From Novosphingobium sp. SG919 (GTDB lineage Bacteria > Pseudomonadota > Alphaproteobacteria > Sphingomonadales > Sphingomonadaceae): a stretch of DNA of 64,000 nucleotides. The notes beneath the pieces are model-generated. The model was not told the origin of the DNA. It ran no database searches and was given only the letters and a program-made list of their open reading frames with translations. Below are positions 19,187 to 28,689 of the stretch, in pieces. Each line of letters begins with the position of its first letter. The first letter of the stretch is position 1. The stretch spans positions 682,001-746,000 of the forward strand of contig NZ_JABCNG010000001.1 of assembly GCF_012932495.1 (NCBI RefSeq), written 5' to 3'. The position numbers and the translations under genes are program-made.

Positions 19187-19312
19187 CCCCTCCACCACCC
19201 GCCACGCGGGCGTTCCCCGTTCCCATCGCTGCGGGACAGGGAAGATCAAGCAGGTCCTCCCCCTGCTGGGGGAGCGTGGCAGGCCGCAGGCCTGACGAAG
19301 TGGGCAAGGAAC
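19187..19312. repeat. R-A-like repeat cluster after cckA
   Basis: CCCCTCCACCACCCGCCACGCGG, a degenerate R-A unit, is followed by the hairpin CCTCCCCCTGCTGGGGGAG and the words GTGGCAGGCCGCAGGCCTGACG, also palindromic in part. The cluster starts four bases after the cckA stop and fills a third of the 389-base gap before recA. The remainder of that gap (19313-19480) holds no gene that I can see. Confidence 0.6.
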
Positions 19313-19481
19313 AAAGCCACCCTGAGTCGCCAATGCTGCCACGATGGAAGCAATTCCCGATATTCGCAAAAGACCATGATTTCGCGTTTGTTGCGGCCCG
19401 CTTCAGCTTGCAAACAGGCCCGGAAATCCCCATGATTCCAAGCGACGGCAGGAATTGTCGCCAGTCTGGAGTGAAATTTAT

Positions 19482-19519
19482 GTTCCCCTCTTGTTCCTAT
19501 GGAACAGAGTGAGTACATT
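19482..19519 (+). promoter_or_regulatory. recA promoter with overlapping LexA box
   Basis: GTTC-CCCTCTT-GTTC at 19482-19496 is an alphaproteobacterial SOS box. Its right half coincides with a -35 element TTGTTC (19491-19496). A 17-base spacer then leads to TACATT (19514-19519) as the -10. LexA binding would block RNA polymerase directly. A further palindrome GTTCC-TAT-GGAAC overlaps the right half. Transcription would start roughly 45-50 bases before the recA ATG. Confidence 0.85.
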
Positions 19520-19572
19520 GTTCTGCGTGTTGACGGTTCGTGTCAGCCATCTCTAGGCAAGGGGAAGCAGCC

Positions 19573-20643
<1,071 letters not shown>

Positions 20644-20694
20644 TCGGCGCGGCAGGCGCCCGGCGCGCCTGCTGGCCTTTCACCCGATATCCTG

Positions 20695-20737
20695 ATCGGC
20701 GCGCCACCCATTGCGGGCGGCGCGCCGATTACGTTTT
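20695..20737 (+). terminator. recA terminator
   Basis: An 11-bp perfect stem (ATCGGCGCGCC with GGCGCGCCGAT) with a 13-base loop is followed by TACGTTTTGTTT. It lies 52 bases after the recA stop. Confidence 0.75.
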
Positions 20738-20781
20738 GTTTCCCGGTGTTTGCGCTGCCCGCCTGGCGCGTTTAAAGCGCG

Positions 20782-22371
20782 ATGAGGCACAGTGGGAACC
20801 AGCTCCCGTCGAAAAATCGCACGGCAGCAAAGCCTTGGTTCGCTTCACCACCATGGAGGCACGGCATTTCGATCCATACAGACACGACACTACAGCCCGT
20901 CCTGAACGCAGGCGGTTGGCGCGCGCGCTGGGCGGCCTGGATGACGGACGGCGTCGATCATGATGCCACGCTGCGGCAGGTGGTCGAGGATTCGGGATGG
21001 TCGGGCCGCTATGCCTTCCTGATCGTGATTTCGGCGATGCTCTCACTGCTTGGCCTGCTGATGCCGTCGGTGGCGGTGCTGATCGGTGCCATGCTGCTTT
21101 CGCCGCTGATGATGCCGATCATTGGCCTGGGCTTTGGCATCGCCACGCTGGATTTTGCCGAAATGCGCCGTTCCGCCTTTGCGCTGGGGGCCGGATCGGT
21201 GATCGCCGTGGTGCTGTCCATCGTGCTCGTCCGGCTCTCCCCGATCCAGACCATCACCACCGAGATTGCCGGCCGCACGCATCCCACCCTGTTCGATCTG
21301 CTAGTGGCGCTGCTGTCCGCAGTTGCCGGTGCCTATGCCCTGATCCGCGGGCGGGGCGGCGCGGTGGTGGGCGTGGCCATTGCCATTGCCCTGATGCCGC
21401 CGCTGGTCGTCGTGGGCTTTGGCCTTGCCACCGGAAACGCCACGGTGTGGGGCGGGGCGCTGCTGCTGTTCGCGACCAACGCCGTGACCATCGCATTGAC
21501 CGCCGCGCTGGTCGCCCGCGTCCATGGGTTCGGCAGCCACCTTTCGCCCCACCACACCGGCCTGCAACTCACGATGTTCCTGGCCGCGCTTGGCCTGCTG
21601 TCCGTGCCGCTCGGCGCGGCATTGCGCCAGATCGCGTTCGAATCGCTGGTCCAGCGCCAGGTGCGCGACACCATTCGCGAACGCTTTCCCGACAGCGCCC
21701 GCCTTGGCCAGTTGGACATCGATTACAGCGCCCGGCCGATCCGCGTGCGTGCCATGATCCTCACCCCCACGGTCGATCCGGCGGCCGATGGCCATCTTGC
21801 CGATGACTTGCGCGCACGGCTGGTGCAGCCGGTCGATATCCATGTCGATCAATTGCGCACGGCGCAGGAAGTGGGTGCGGCCGAAGCGGCGCAGATCGCC
21901 CACGCCGCCGATGGCGATGGGGCCTATGGCGACGGATTGAACGCGGCCGTGGCGCGCCTGGCGCAAGTGGCCGGGGCGGCGCCCGATGTGGTGAGTGTCG
22001 ATCGCGCCACTCGCACGCTGACCGTCGCCGCCGCGCCGCTTCCGGGGCTGAGCATGGCCGGCTACCGCGTGCTGGAACAGCGTGCGACCGCGCCCGAACC
22101 GGGCTGGACGGCGCATCTCGTGCCGCCACCGGGCGCTCCGCTGCCCGCCATCGTCCCGGTTGACGGCGTGATCGATCCCGCCGCGCTGGATGCTGCCGCC
22201 TGGGCCGCGCAGCGCCGGGGCCTTGCGCTCAGCGTGCGGGGCGGTACTGCGCGCCAGCGGCAGGCCGTGGCCGCTGCCCTTGCCGAAAACGCGGCCAGGG
22301 CCGATGAAGGGGACGCTGGCGGTCCGCTCCGCCTGGTATGGGGCCAACCGCAGGAAGACAGGCAACGATGA
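20782..22371 (+). CDS. DUF389 multi-pass membrane protein
   Basis: This 529-residue protein has a membrane core of about six helices between residues 75 and 290 and a hydrophilic C-terminal half. The core shows the DUF389 hallmarks IGAMLLSPLMMPIIGLGFG and VVGVAIAIALMPPLVVVGFG. The C-terminal region, about residues 300-520, is probably cytoplasmic or periplasmic and rich in Ala and Val. The family has no settled function; roles in transport have been proposed. The N-terminus is uncertain: ATG 20782 lacks a clear Shine-Dalgarno sequence and the conserved part starts near residue 55, so a later start (ATG 20941) is possible. The stop overlaps the next gene's ATG. Confidence 0.85.
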   Translation: MRHSGNQLPSKNRTAAKPWFASPPWRHGISIHTDTTLQPVLNAGGWRARWAAWMTDGVDHDATLRQVVEDSGWSGRYAFLIVISAMLSLLGLLMPSVAVLIGAMLLSPLMMPIIGLGFGIATLDFAEMRRSAFALGAGSVIAVVLSIVLVRLSPIQTITTEIAGRTHPTLFDLLVALLSAVAGAYALIRGRGGAVVGVAIAIALMPPLVVVGFGLATGNATVWGGALLLFATNAVTIALTAALVARVHGFGSHLSPHHTGLQLTMFLAALGLLSVPLGAALRQIAFESLVQRQVRDTIRERFPDSARLGQLDIDYSARPIRVRAMILTPTVDPAADGHLADDLRARLVQPVDIHVDQLRTAQEVGAAEAAQIAHAADGDGAYGDGLNAAVARLAQVAGAAPDVVSVDRATRTLTVAAAPLPGLSMAGYRVLEQRATAPEPGWTAHLVPPPGAPLPAIVPVDGVIDPAALDAAAWAAQRRGLALSVRGGTARQRQAVAAALAENAARADEGDAGGPLRLVWGQPQEDRQR

Positions 22372-23183
22372 CCGGGACAAGCGATTGGCAGGGTGGCGTC
22401 GGCCGTGCCTGGGCCGAAGAGTGGCAGCGCACCAATCGCTCGTTCTCCGCGCTCACGCCGGTGCTTCTGGCCGCCATCGCCGCGCAACCGGGTGCCCGCA
22501 TCCTGGATATCGGCTGCGGCGCGGGGGAACTCTCGCTCGCCGTGGCGCAGGCGCGCCCGGCCGCGCAGGTGCGCGGCATCGATGTCTCGGCTGACCTGAT
22601 CGAGGCAGCCCGGCAACGCGGGCAGGGCTGCGCCAATGCCCGGTTCGATCTGGCCGATGCCGGGGGCTGGTCCGATCCCACGTTCGTGCCCGATCTGCTG
22701 GTCTCGCGCCATGGGGTGATGTTCTTTGCCGATCCGCCCGCCGCGTTTCGCCAGTTGGCCGCTTCCGCCGCGCCGGGTGCGCGGCTGGTCTTTTCCTGCT
22801 TCCGTGCGCCGGCACACAATGCCTGGGCCAGCACGATGGCCAGCCTTGCGCCGCCGCCGGCCAGCCTGCCCGATCCCCGCGCTCCAGGCCCATTTGCCTT
22901 TGCCGATCCCGATCATGTCCGCGCGATGCTGGCCGGATGGACCGACCTGGCATTCACGCCCCACGATTTCCGCTATCGTGCCGGGGAAGGCGCCGATGCA
23001 GAAGCACAGGCGCTGGCTCTGTTCCGGCGCATCGGCCCGGCGGCCTCTGCCCTGCGCCAGGCGGCAGAGGCCGATCGCGCCGGTATCGAACACCGGCTGC
23101 GCCAGGTGATTGCCGCGCATCATCGGAACGACGAAGTATCCTTCGCCGCTGCCGCCTGGATCGTTACCGCCACGAAAGCGTAA
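22368..23183 (+). CDS. Class I SAM-dependent methyltransferase
   Basis: This 271-residue Rossmann-fold methyltransferase has motif [16 protein letters not shown] (about residues 45-59), an acidic residue after beta-2 in [11 protein letters not shown], and motif IV-like [15 protein letters not shown]. The closest general type is the UbiE/methyltransferase-11 group, but the substrate is unknown. The start ATG lies within the stop of the DUF389 gene (ATGA), so the two are translationally coupled. AGGAAG lies about 11 bases upstream. The coupling hints at a shared envelope or lipid role, but this is speculation. Confidence 0.85.
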   Translation: MTGTSDWQGGVGRAWAEEWQRTNRSFSALTPVLLAAIAAQPGARILDIGCGAGELSLAVAQARPAAQVRGIDVSADLIEAARQRGQGCANARFDLADAGGWSDPTFVPDLLVSRHGVMFFADPPAAFRQLAASAAPGARLVFSCFRAPAHNAWASTMASLAPPPASLPDPRAPGPFAFADPDHVRAMLAGWTDLAFTPHDFRYRAGEGADAEAQALALFRRIGPAASALRQAAEADRAGIEHRLRQVIAAHHRNDEVSFAAAAWIVTATKA

Positions 23184-23247
23184 AGCGATCACGGTTAGCG
23201 ATGAATCCCGCTTGTTCCGCAGCCGCGCCTCGCCTAATCGCCGGGTC

Positions 23248-25896
23248 ATGACTTCGACGAACGAAATCCGCCGGTCCTTCCTGGAATACTTCGGCTCCCA
23301 AGGCCACGAAGTGGTGCCGTCCGCGCCGCTCGTTCCGTATAACGACCCCACGCTGATGTTCACCAATGCGGGCATGGTCCCGTTCAAGAACGTCTTCACG
23401 GGCCTGGAAACGCGCGCCATTCCCCGCGCCACATCTTCGCAGAAGTGCGTGCGCGCCGGGGGCAAGCACAACGATCTGGACAACGTGGGCTATACCGCGC
23501 GGCACCACACGTTCTTCGAAATGCTGGGCAATTTCTCGTTCGGCGATTACTTCAAGGAACAGGCGATCACCAACGCCTGGACCCTGCTGACCAAGGTGTG
23601 GGGCATCCCGGCTGAAAAGCTGCTGGTGACGGTCTATCACACCGACGAAGACGCTGCCGCGCTGTGGCGCAAGATCGCCGGTTTGAGCGATGACAAGATC
23701 ATCCGCATCGCCACCAAGGACAATTTCTGGGCCATGGGCGACGATGGCCCATGCGGCCCATGCTCGGAAATCTTCTACGATCACGGTGCGCATATTCCCG
23801 GTGGCCCTCCCGGCAGCCCGGACGAGGACGGCGATCGCTTTATCGAGATCTGGAACCTCGTGTTCATGCAGTTCGAGCAGGCGGCCGGCGAAATCGTCGG
23901 CAATCTGCCCAAGCCCTCGATCGACACCGGCATGGGCCTGGAACGCATCGCTGCCGTGCTCCAGGGTGAGCACGACAACTATGACACCGACACGTTCCGC
24001 GCGCTGATCGCCGCTTCGGAAAGCCTCACCGGCGTCAAAGCCATGGGCGAAAACACCGCCAGCCACCGCGTGATCGCCGATCACTTGCGCTCGTCCAGCT
24101 TCCTGCTGGCCGATGGCGTGCTGCCCTCGAACGAAGGGCGCGGCTATGTGCTGCGCCGGATCATGCGCCGCGCCATGCGCCACGCCCATCTGCTGGGCGC
24201 CAAGGATCCGCTGATGCACCGCCTGGTGGGCTCGCTGGTTACGGAAATGGGCCAGGCCTATCCCGAACTCGGCCGCGCGCAGCCGCTGATCGAGGAAGTG
24301 CTGCAGCGCGAGGAAACCCGTTTCCGCCAGACACTGTCCAACGGCTTGCGCCTGCTCGACGAAGCCTCGGCCGGGCTGGGCGAGGGCGACAAGCTGCCGG
24401 GCGAAACCGCGTTCCGCCTCTACGACACGTTCGGCTTCCCCTATGACCTCACCGAAGACGCCCTGCGCGCCCGTGGCGTGAGCGTGGACCGCGCCGGTTT
24501 CGATGCCGCCATGGCGCAGCAGAAAGCTGCCGCCCGCGCCGCGTGGAAGGGGTCGGGCGACGCTGCATCGAGCGAAGTGTGGTTCGACATTGCCGAGCGC
24601 GAAGGCGCGACGGAATTCACCGGCTACACCGCCACCAGCGGCGAAGGCGTGGTGGTTGCGCTGGTCAAGGACGGCGCGGAAGTGCAGGTGGCCCAGGCCG
24701 GCGACAGCGTGACCGTGCTGACCAACCAGACGCCGTTCTATGGCGAAAGCGGTGGCCAGATGGGCGATACCGGCACGATTGCCGGCGCTGATGGCCTCAA
24801 GATCACCGTGACCGACACCGCCAAGCCGCTTGGCCGCCTCCATGCGCACCAGGCCGTGGTGGACGCGGGCACGATCAAGGTGGGCGATGCCGTGCAACTG
24901 GTCGTCGATGTCGCGCGCCGCGATGCCACGCGTGCCAACCATTCGGCCACGCACCTGCTGCACCAGGCGCTGCGCAACCGCCTGGGCGGGCATGTTACGC
25001 AGAAGGGCTCGCTCGTCGCGCCCGATCGCCTGCGCTTCGACTTTTCGCATCCCACCGCGCTGACCGCCGACGACATCACCGCGATCGAAGCCGAAGTGAA
25101 CGCGGAAATCCGCGCCAACGAGCCGGTGACGACGCGCCTGATGACGCCCGATGATGCCATCGCGGCCGGCGCCATGGCGCTGTTCGGCGAAAAGTATGGC
25201 GATGAAGTGCGTGTGCTCTCGATGGGCCGCCACACCACCGACAAAGTCTATTCGGTGGAACTGTGCGGCGGCACCCACGTGCGTGCGCTGGGGGACATCG
25301 GCGTGTTCCGCATCGTGGGCGAAAGCGCGGTATCCTCGGGCGTGCGCCGGATCGAGGCGCTCACCGGCGAAGGCGCGCGGCAGTGGCTGATCGGCCGCGA
25401 AGACGCGCTCAAGCACACCGCCAGCCTGCTGCGCACCACGCCCGATGAAGTGGAAGCCCGCGTGGCCGCCCTCATCGACGAACGCCGCAAGCTGGAACGC
25501 GAACTGGCCGAAGCCAAGAAGGCCCTGGCCCTGGGCGGCGGCGGCGCCAAGGCCGAGACGGCCGACGAAGACGTGGCCGGCACGAAGTTTTCCGGGCAGG
25601 TGCTGGAAGGCCTTGATCCCAAGGAACTGCGCGGCCTTCTCGACCAGGCCAAGCAGCGCCTGGGCTCGGGCGTCGCGGTGATCGTGGCCGTCAACGAAGG
25701 CCGCGCCTCCATCGCAGCCGCAGTGACCGAAGACCTCGCTGGCAAAGTCAGCGCCGTCGATCTGGTGCGCGCGGGCGTGGAAGCGCTGGGCGGCAAGGGC
25801 GGCGGTGGCCGTCCCGACATGGCCCAGGGCGGCGGCCCCGATGGCAGCAAGGCGGCCGATGCCCTGGCCGCAGCCAAGGCCGTGCTGGCCCGCTGA
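23248..25896 (+). CDS. alaS: Alanyl-tRNA synthetase
   Basis: This 882-residue class II synthetase charges tRNA-Ala. The aminoacylation core occupies about residues 1-440 ([48 protein letters not shown]). The editing domain shows the zinc-binding [11 protein letters not shown] and CGGTH motifs. The C-terminal domain ends with the typical [12 protein letters not shown] element. Length matches the family. The start was set by the family N-terminus at 23248 ([11 protein letters not shown]). No strong Shine-Dalgarno is visible. It is transcribed with or just after the methyltransferase and ends at a bidirectional terminator. Confidence 0.98.
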   Translation: MTSTNEIRRSFLEYFGSQGHEVVPSAPLVPYNDPTLMFTNAGMVPFKNVFTGLETRAIPRATSSQKCVRAGGKHNDLDNVGYTARHHTFFEMLGNFSFGDYFKEQAITNAWTLLTKVWGIPAEKLLVTVYHTDEDAAALWRKIAGLSDDKIIRIATKDNFWAMGDDGPCGPCSEIFYDHGAHIPGGPPGSPDEDGDRFIEIWNLVFMQFEQAAGEIVGNLPKPSIDTGMGLERIAAVLQGEHDNYDTDTFRALIAASESLTGVKAMGENTASHRVIADHLRSSSFLLADGVLPSNEGRGYVLRRIMRRAMRHAHLLGAKDPLMHRLVGSLVTEMGQAYPELGRAQPLIEEVLQREETRFRQTLSNGLRLLDEASAGLGEGDKLPGETAFRLYDTFGFPYDLTEDALRARGVSVDRAGFDAAMAQQKAAARAAWKGSGDAASSEVWFDIAEREGATEFTGYTATSGEGVVVALVKDGAEVQVAQAGDSVTVLTNQTPFYGESGGQMGDTGTIAGADGLKITVTDTAKPLGRLHAHQAVVDAGTIKVGDAVQLVVDVARRDATRANHSATHLLHQALRNRLGGHVTQKGSLVAPDRLRFDFSHPTALTADDITAIEAEVNAEIRANEPVTTRLMTPDDAIAAGAMALFGEKYGDEVRVLSMGRHTTDKVYSVELCGGTHVRALGDIGVFRIVGESAVSSGVRRIEALTGEGARQWLIGREDALKHTASLLRTTPDEVEARVAALIDERRKLERELAEAKKALALGGGGAKAETADEDVAGTKFSGQVLEGLDPKELRGLLDQAKQRLGSGVAVIVAVNEGRASIAAAVTEDLAGKVSAVDLVRAGVEALGGKGGGGRPDMAQGGGPDGSKAADALAAAKAVLAR

Positions 25897-25917
25897 TCGG
25901 CAAGGCAAGGCAGGATT

Positions 25918-25951
25918 AAAAAGGGCCGGTGCGCGCGCGCCGGCCCTTTTT
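25918..25951. terminator. Bidirectional terminator between alaS and the kinase gene
   Basis: AAAAGGGCCGG and CCGGCCCTTTTT form a GC-rich stem flanked by A and T runs, so it can stop transcripts from both convergent genes. It lies 21 bases after alaS and just after the stop of the leftward kinase gene. Confidence 0.85.
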
Positions 25952-25956
25952 GCTGG

Positions 25957-27099
25957 TCAGGCCTGGGCCAATGGCAGTTCCACCCGAAAGATCGCGCCAG
26001 ATCGATCCTGACGGTTGCTCGCCACGATGCGCCCGCCGTGCGCCTCCGCCAATTTCTCTGCGAGGGCGAGGCCGAGCCCGCTGCCCGGCCGGCCCGCCAC
26101 CTTGTCGGCGCGCGATCGCCAGAATGGCATGAACAGGCGCTGGGCATCCTGCGGGGCAAACCCGCCCCCTGCATCGATCACTTCGATGATGGCCCGGTGC
26201 TCGTCGCTGCGGCTGCTCACCTGGATACGGCTGCCCACCGGCGCATGCTTGATGGCATTGGTCAGCAGGTTGAGGAAAATCTGGCTGAGCCGCACGGCAT
26301 CGCCATGCACTTTGCCCCCGGCATAGTGTTCGGCAAATTCCACCTCGGCGGCCACGGCGCTGCCGCGCAGGTCGGTCACGCACACGCGCAGCACGTCGTC
26401 CACCATCAGGTTGCGCCGATCCAGCGCCAGTTCGCCGGCATCGGCGTGGGCCAGGGTTTTCAAGTCCTCCACGATCCGTCCCAGGTGCTCCACCTGGCGC
26501 AGCAACCGATCGGCTTCTGCCGCGGAAGCAGGCACCATGCCATCGGCAATGCCATGCAGCCGTCCCTTGAGGATGGTCAGCGGCGTGCGCAACTCGTGCG
26601 TGACGCCGGCGGTGAACACCGTGCGCTCGCGCTCATAGGCCTCGATGTCGGAAGCCATGCGGTTGAAGCTGTCGATCAAGGTGCCCACTTCGCCCGAAAC
26701 CCGCCCCTTGGCGACCCGAACCGAGCGATCGCCGGCGGCCACGGCTGCGGCCGCCTCGGCCACGGCGATGATCGGTTGGCTGATCCGCCGTGCCAGCAGG
26801 ACCGCAACCGTGCCGCCGGCCACGATCGACGTGATGCCGATCGCCAGGATGAAGCCGGCATCGCTGATATCGAGTGCGCCGCTGCCATAGCGTTCGAACA
26901 GCGCGAAATAGCGTGGGCTGGCCTGCTGGCCATGGGCGATCAGGCCGGCCAGTTCCTGCCGCGCTTCGGGCGGCATGTGCTTCATCATCACCTGCAGATG
27001 GAAGTAAGCTGCGCCGTAATAGGCGATCAGCCCCACCGCCATGGTGATGGCGATCATCACCCCGGCCAGCGCGATCAACCGCGCGACGATGCTGTTCAA
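25957..27099 (-). CDS. Sensor histidine kinase (EnvZ/BaeS-like)
   Basis: This 380-residue membrane kinase has TM1 at residues 5-32, a short periplasmic domain (about 33-80), TM2 at about 81-103, a HAMP linker, HisKA with His168 in VTHELRTPL, and HATPase with NLLTNAIKHAP and GSGLGLAL. It is paired with the response-regulator gene, whose stop overlaps its start. I set the start at TTG 27099, which sits inside that stop (TTGA). The frame is open upstream, so a GTG at 27111 is another choice. The signal is unknown, but the divergent outer-membrane protein suggests an envelope cue. Confidence 0.9.
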   Translation of the reverse strand: MNSIVARLIALAGVMIAITMAVGLIAYYGAAYFHLQVMMKHMPPEARQELAGLIAHGQQASPRYFALFERYGSGALDISDAGFILAIGITSIVAGGTVAVLLARRISQPIIAVAEAAAAVAAGDRSVRVAKGRVSGEVGTLIDSFNRMASDIEAYERERTVFTAGVTHELRTPLTILKGRLHGIADGMVPASAAEADRLLRQVEHLGRIVEDLKTLAHADAGELALDRRNLMVDDVLRVCVTDLRGSAVAAEVEFAEHYAGGKVHGDAVRLSQIFLNLLTNAIKHAPVGSRIQVSSRSDEHRAIIEVIDAGGGFAPQDAQRLFMPFWRSRADKVAGRPGSGLGLALAEKLAEAHGGRIVASNRQDRSGAIFRVELPLAQA

Positions 27100-27785
27100 C
27101 GCTCGGCCCACAGCCGATAGCCGATGCCGCGCACGGGCTCGATGATGTCGGGGCAACCGGCCATCATCAGCTTCTGGCGCAAGTTGGAAACGTGGCTGTC
27201 CACCACCCGGTCATAGGCATCGCTGTCGGGCGAAATCGCCTCCAGCAGTTCCGCGCGCGAAAAGGCCCGGCGCGGATGCGCGGCCAGATGGGCCAGGATG
27301 CCGAATTCGCTGGGCGTAAGCGGCAGGCGTTGGCGGCTCTCGGCCGGGCCGCAACTGGCGGTGCGGGCATCCAGGTCGATTTCCACCGGGCCTGCCGCAA
27401 ACAGGCGGCGCAAGCGGCCGCCCCGCGTGCGGCGCAGCACGGCGCGGATGCGCTCCACCACTTCGGACGGGTTGAACGGCTTGACCACGTAGTCATCCGC
27501 GCCGATCCGCAAGGACGACAGCTTGGTGACTTCATCGTCCACCGCCGTGACCATGATCACCGGCGTATCCACCCGCCGGCGGACCGAACTGAGCACGTCG
27601 AGCCCGTCGCCGCCGGGCAAGCCGATGTCGAGCAGGACGAGATCGGGGGCAAACTGCGCATGCTGGCGCACCGCCTCTTGATAGCTGGTGGCGCGGGCCA
27701 CGGCGAATCCGGCATTTTCCACGTACAGCGTGAGGATTTCTGCAATCTCGCGCTCGTCTTCCACGATCAGGATGCGGTCGGTCAT
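27096..27785 (-). CDS. OmpR-family response regulator
   Basis: This 229-residue regulator has a receiver domain (phospho-acceptor Asp53 in VLLDIGLPGGDG, Lys in VVKPFNPSE) and a C-terminal winged helix of OmpR/PhoB type (LTPSEFGILAHLAAHPRRAFSRAEL, VDSHVSNLRQKL). It is translationally coupled to the downstream kinase. The closest general relatives are BaeR/CpxR-like regulators. An 11-bp-phased ATCG array lies between this gene and the divergent outer-membrane protein (27843-27884). That array is a good candidate for its own binding site, giving autoregulation and control of the barrel protein. Confidence 0.93.
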   Translation of the reverse strand: MTDRILIVEDEREIAEILTLYVENAGFAVARATSYQEAVRQHAQFAPDLVLLDIGLPGGDGLDVLSSVRRRVDTPVIMVTAVDDEVTKLSSLRIGADDYVVKPFNPSEVVERIRAVLRRTRGGRLRRLFAAGPVEIDLDARTASCGPAESRQRLPLTPSEFGILAHLAAHPRRAFSRAELLEAISPDSDAYDRVVDSHVSNLRQKLMMAGCPDIIEPVRGIGYRLWAER

Positions 27786-27842
27786 CGGTGTGCCTCTTCA
27801 CCCGATCCATGGCACGGCAGTGTTGAGAAATGGTCGAGAGCG

Positions 27843-27884
27843 CCTCGATCGTTCCTTGATCGCTTGCCCATCGGCCCTTGATCG
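27843..27884. promoter_or_regulatory. Phased operator-like array for an OmpR-type regulator
   Basis: ATCG recurs at 27848, 27859, 27870 and 27881, exactly 11 bases apart. Three of the four units read CCTYGATCG. Tandem sites on one face of the helix are how OmpR/PhoB-family dimers bind. The array lies 58 bases upstream of the regulator start and 62 upstream of the barrel protein start. Confidence 0.5.
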
Positions 27885-27946
27885 CGCCGGGCTAGCTGCC
27901 GTGGCGGAGCCGGCGCCCCCTGCCGGCGATGCACAAGGAAGCGCAT

Positions 27947-28621
27947 ATGTTCCGTCCTCACCATCTTGCTGCCCTGGCCATGGTTGCCGCGCCTTGGGCC
28001 ACCAAGGCCCACGCGCAAGACGCCGAAAAGGGGATCTATGCCGTGGCGCGCGCCGGCGGCGTGATCCAGCCCGATCAGAAGCTCGATCGCAATGGCCTGC
28101 CCAATGTCACGATCGACGACAACACCAAGTATCGCACCGGCGTGACCGGCGAAATCGGCGGCGGTTATGATTTCGGCATGTTCCGCCTGGAACAGACCAT
28201 CGGCTACACCGATCTCAAGCTCAACCGCGATCGCGCCGAGGCCGGTGGGTTCCTGGCCGATGGCCGAGCCAAGATGTTCACGATGAGCGTGAACGGCTAT
28301 GTCGATATTCCGCTCGGCCGCGTTTTCGTGCCCTATGTCGGCGGTGGCGTGGGCATGGCGCGGGTCGATGCCGATCTTTCGCGCGTGGATGCCGTGACCG
28401 GCGCGGGCAGCAGCTATTCCGGCAAGGACTGGGGCTTCCTGTGGCATGCCGATGCGGGCCTGGGCATCACGGTGTCGCGCAAGGCGACGGTCGAAGTCGG
28501 CGCGCGCTACACCCGCGTCAGCAGCCTGGCGTTCGACGGCCAAAGCGATGGCGTCGCCACGCAGTTCGCGCCGCAACTCAATGGCATTTCCGGCACCGTG
28601 GGCCTGCGTTATCGCTTCTGA
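27947..28621 (+). CDS. Outer-membrane beta-barrel protein
   Basis: This 224-residue protein has a Sec signal peptide (MFRPHHLAALAMVAAPWATK, cleavage near AHA-QD), alternating beta strands and a C-terminal Phe in GLRYRF, the usual signal for insertion by the BAM machinery. It resembles the small eight-stranded opacity/OmpA-like porin family. AAGGAAG lies just upstream of the ATG at 27947, which fixes the start. The gene is divergent from a two-component system that probably controls it. Ligand and function are unknown. Confidence 0.85.
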   Translation: MFRPHHLAALAMVAAPWATKAHAQDAEKGIYAVARAGGVIQPDQKLDRNGLPNVTIDDNTKYRTGVTGEIGGGYDFGMFRLEQTIGYTDLKLNRDRAEAGGFLADGRAKMFTMSVNGYVDIPLGRVFVPYVGGGVGMARVDADLSRVDAVTGAGSSYSGKDWGFLWHADAGLGITVSRKATVEVGARYTRVSSLAFDGQSDGVATQFAPQLNGISGTVGLRYRF

Positions 28622-28689
28622 TCACGGGCAGATTGGCGGGGTGGCGCGCCGATCGGCGTTGCCGCCCGCTGCGCGCGCAGCCAAGCCGA

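Noticed and set aside
23164..25908. A 914-codon open frame on the minus strand across alaS
   Set aside because: It is exactly antisense to a fully conserved alaS. Long antisense frames are expected in GC-rich coding DNA, and the translation has no recognisable family.
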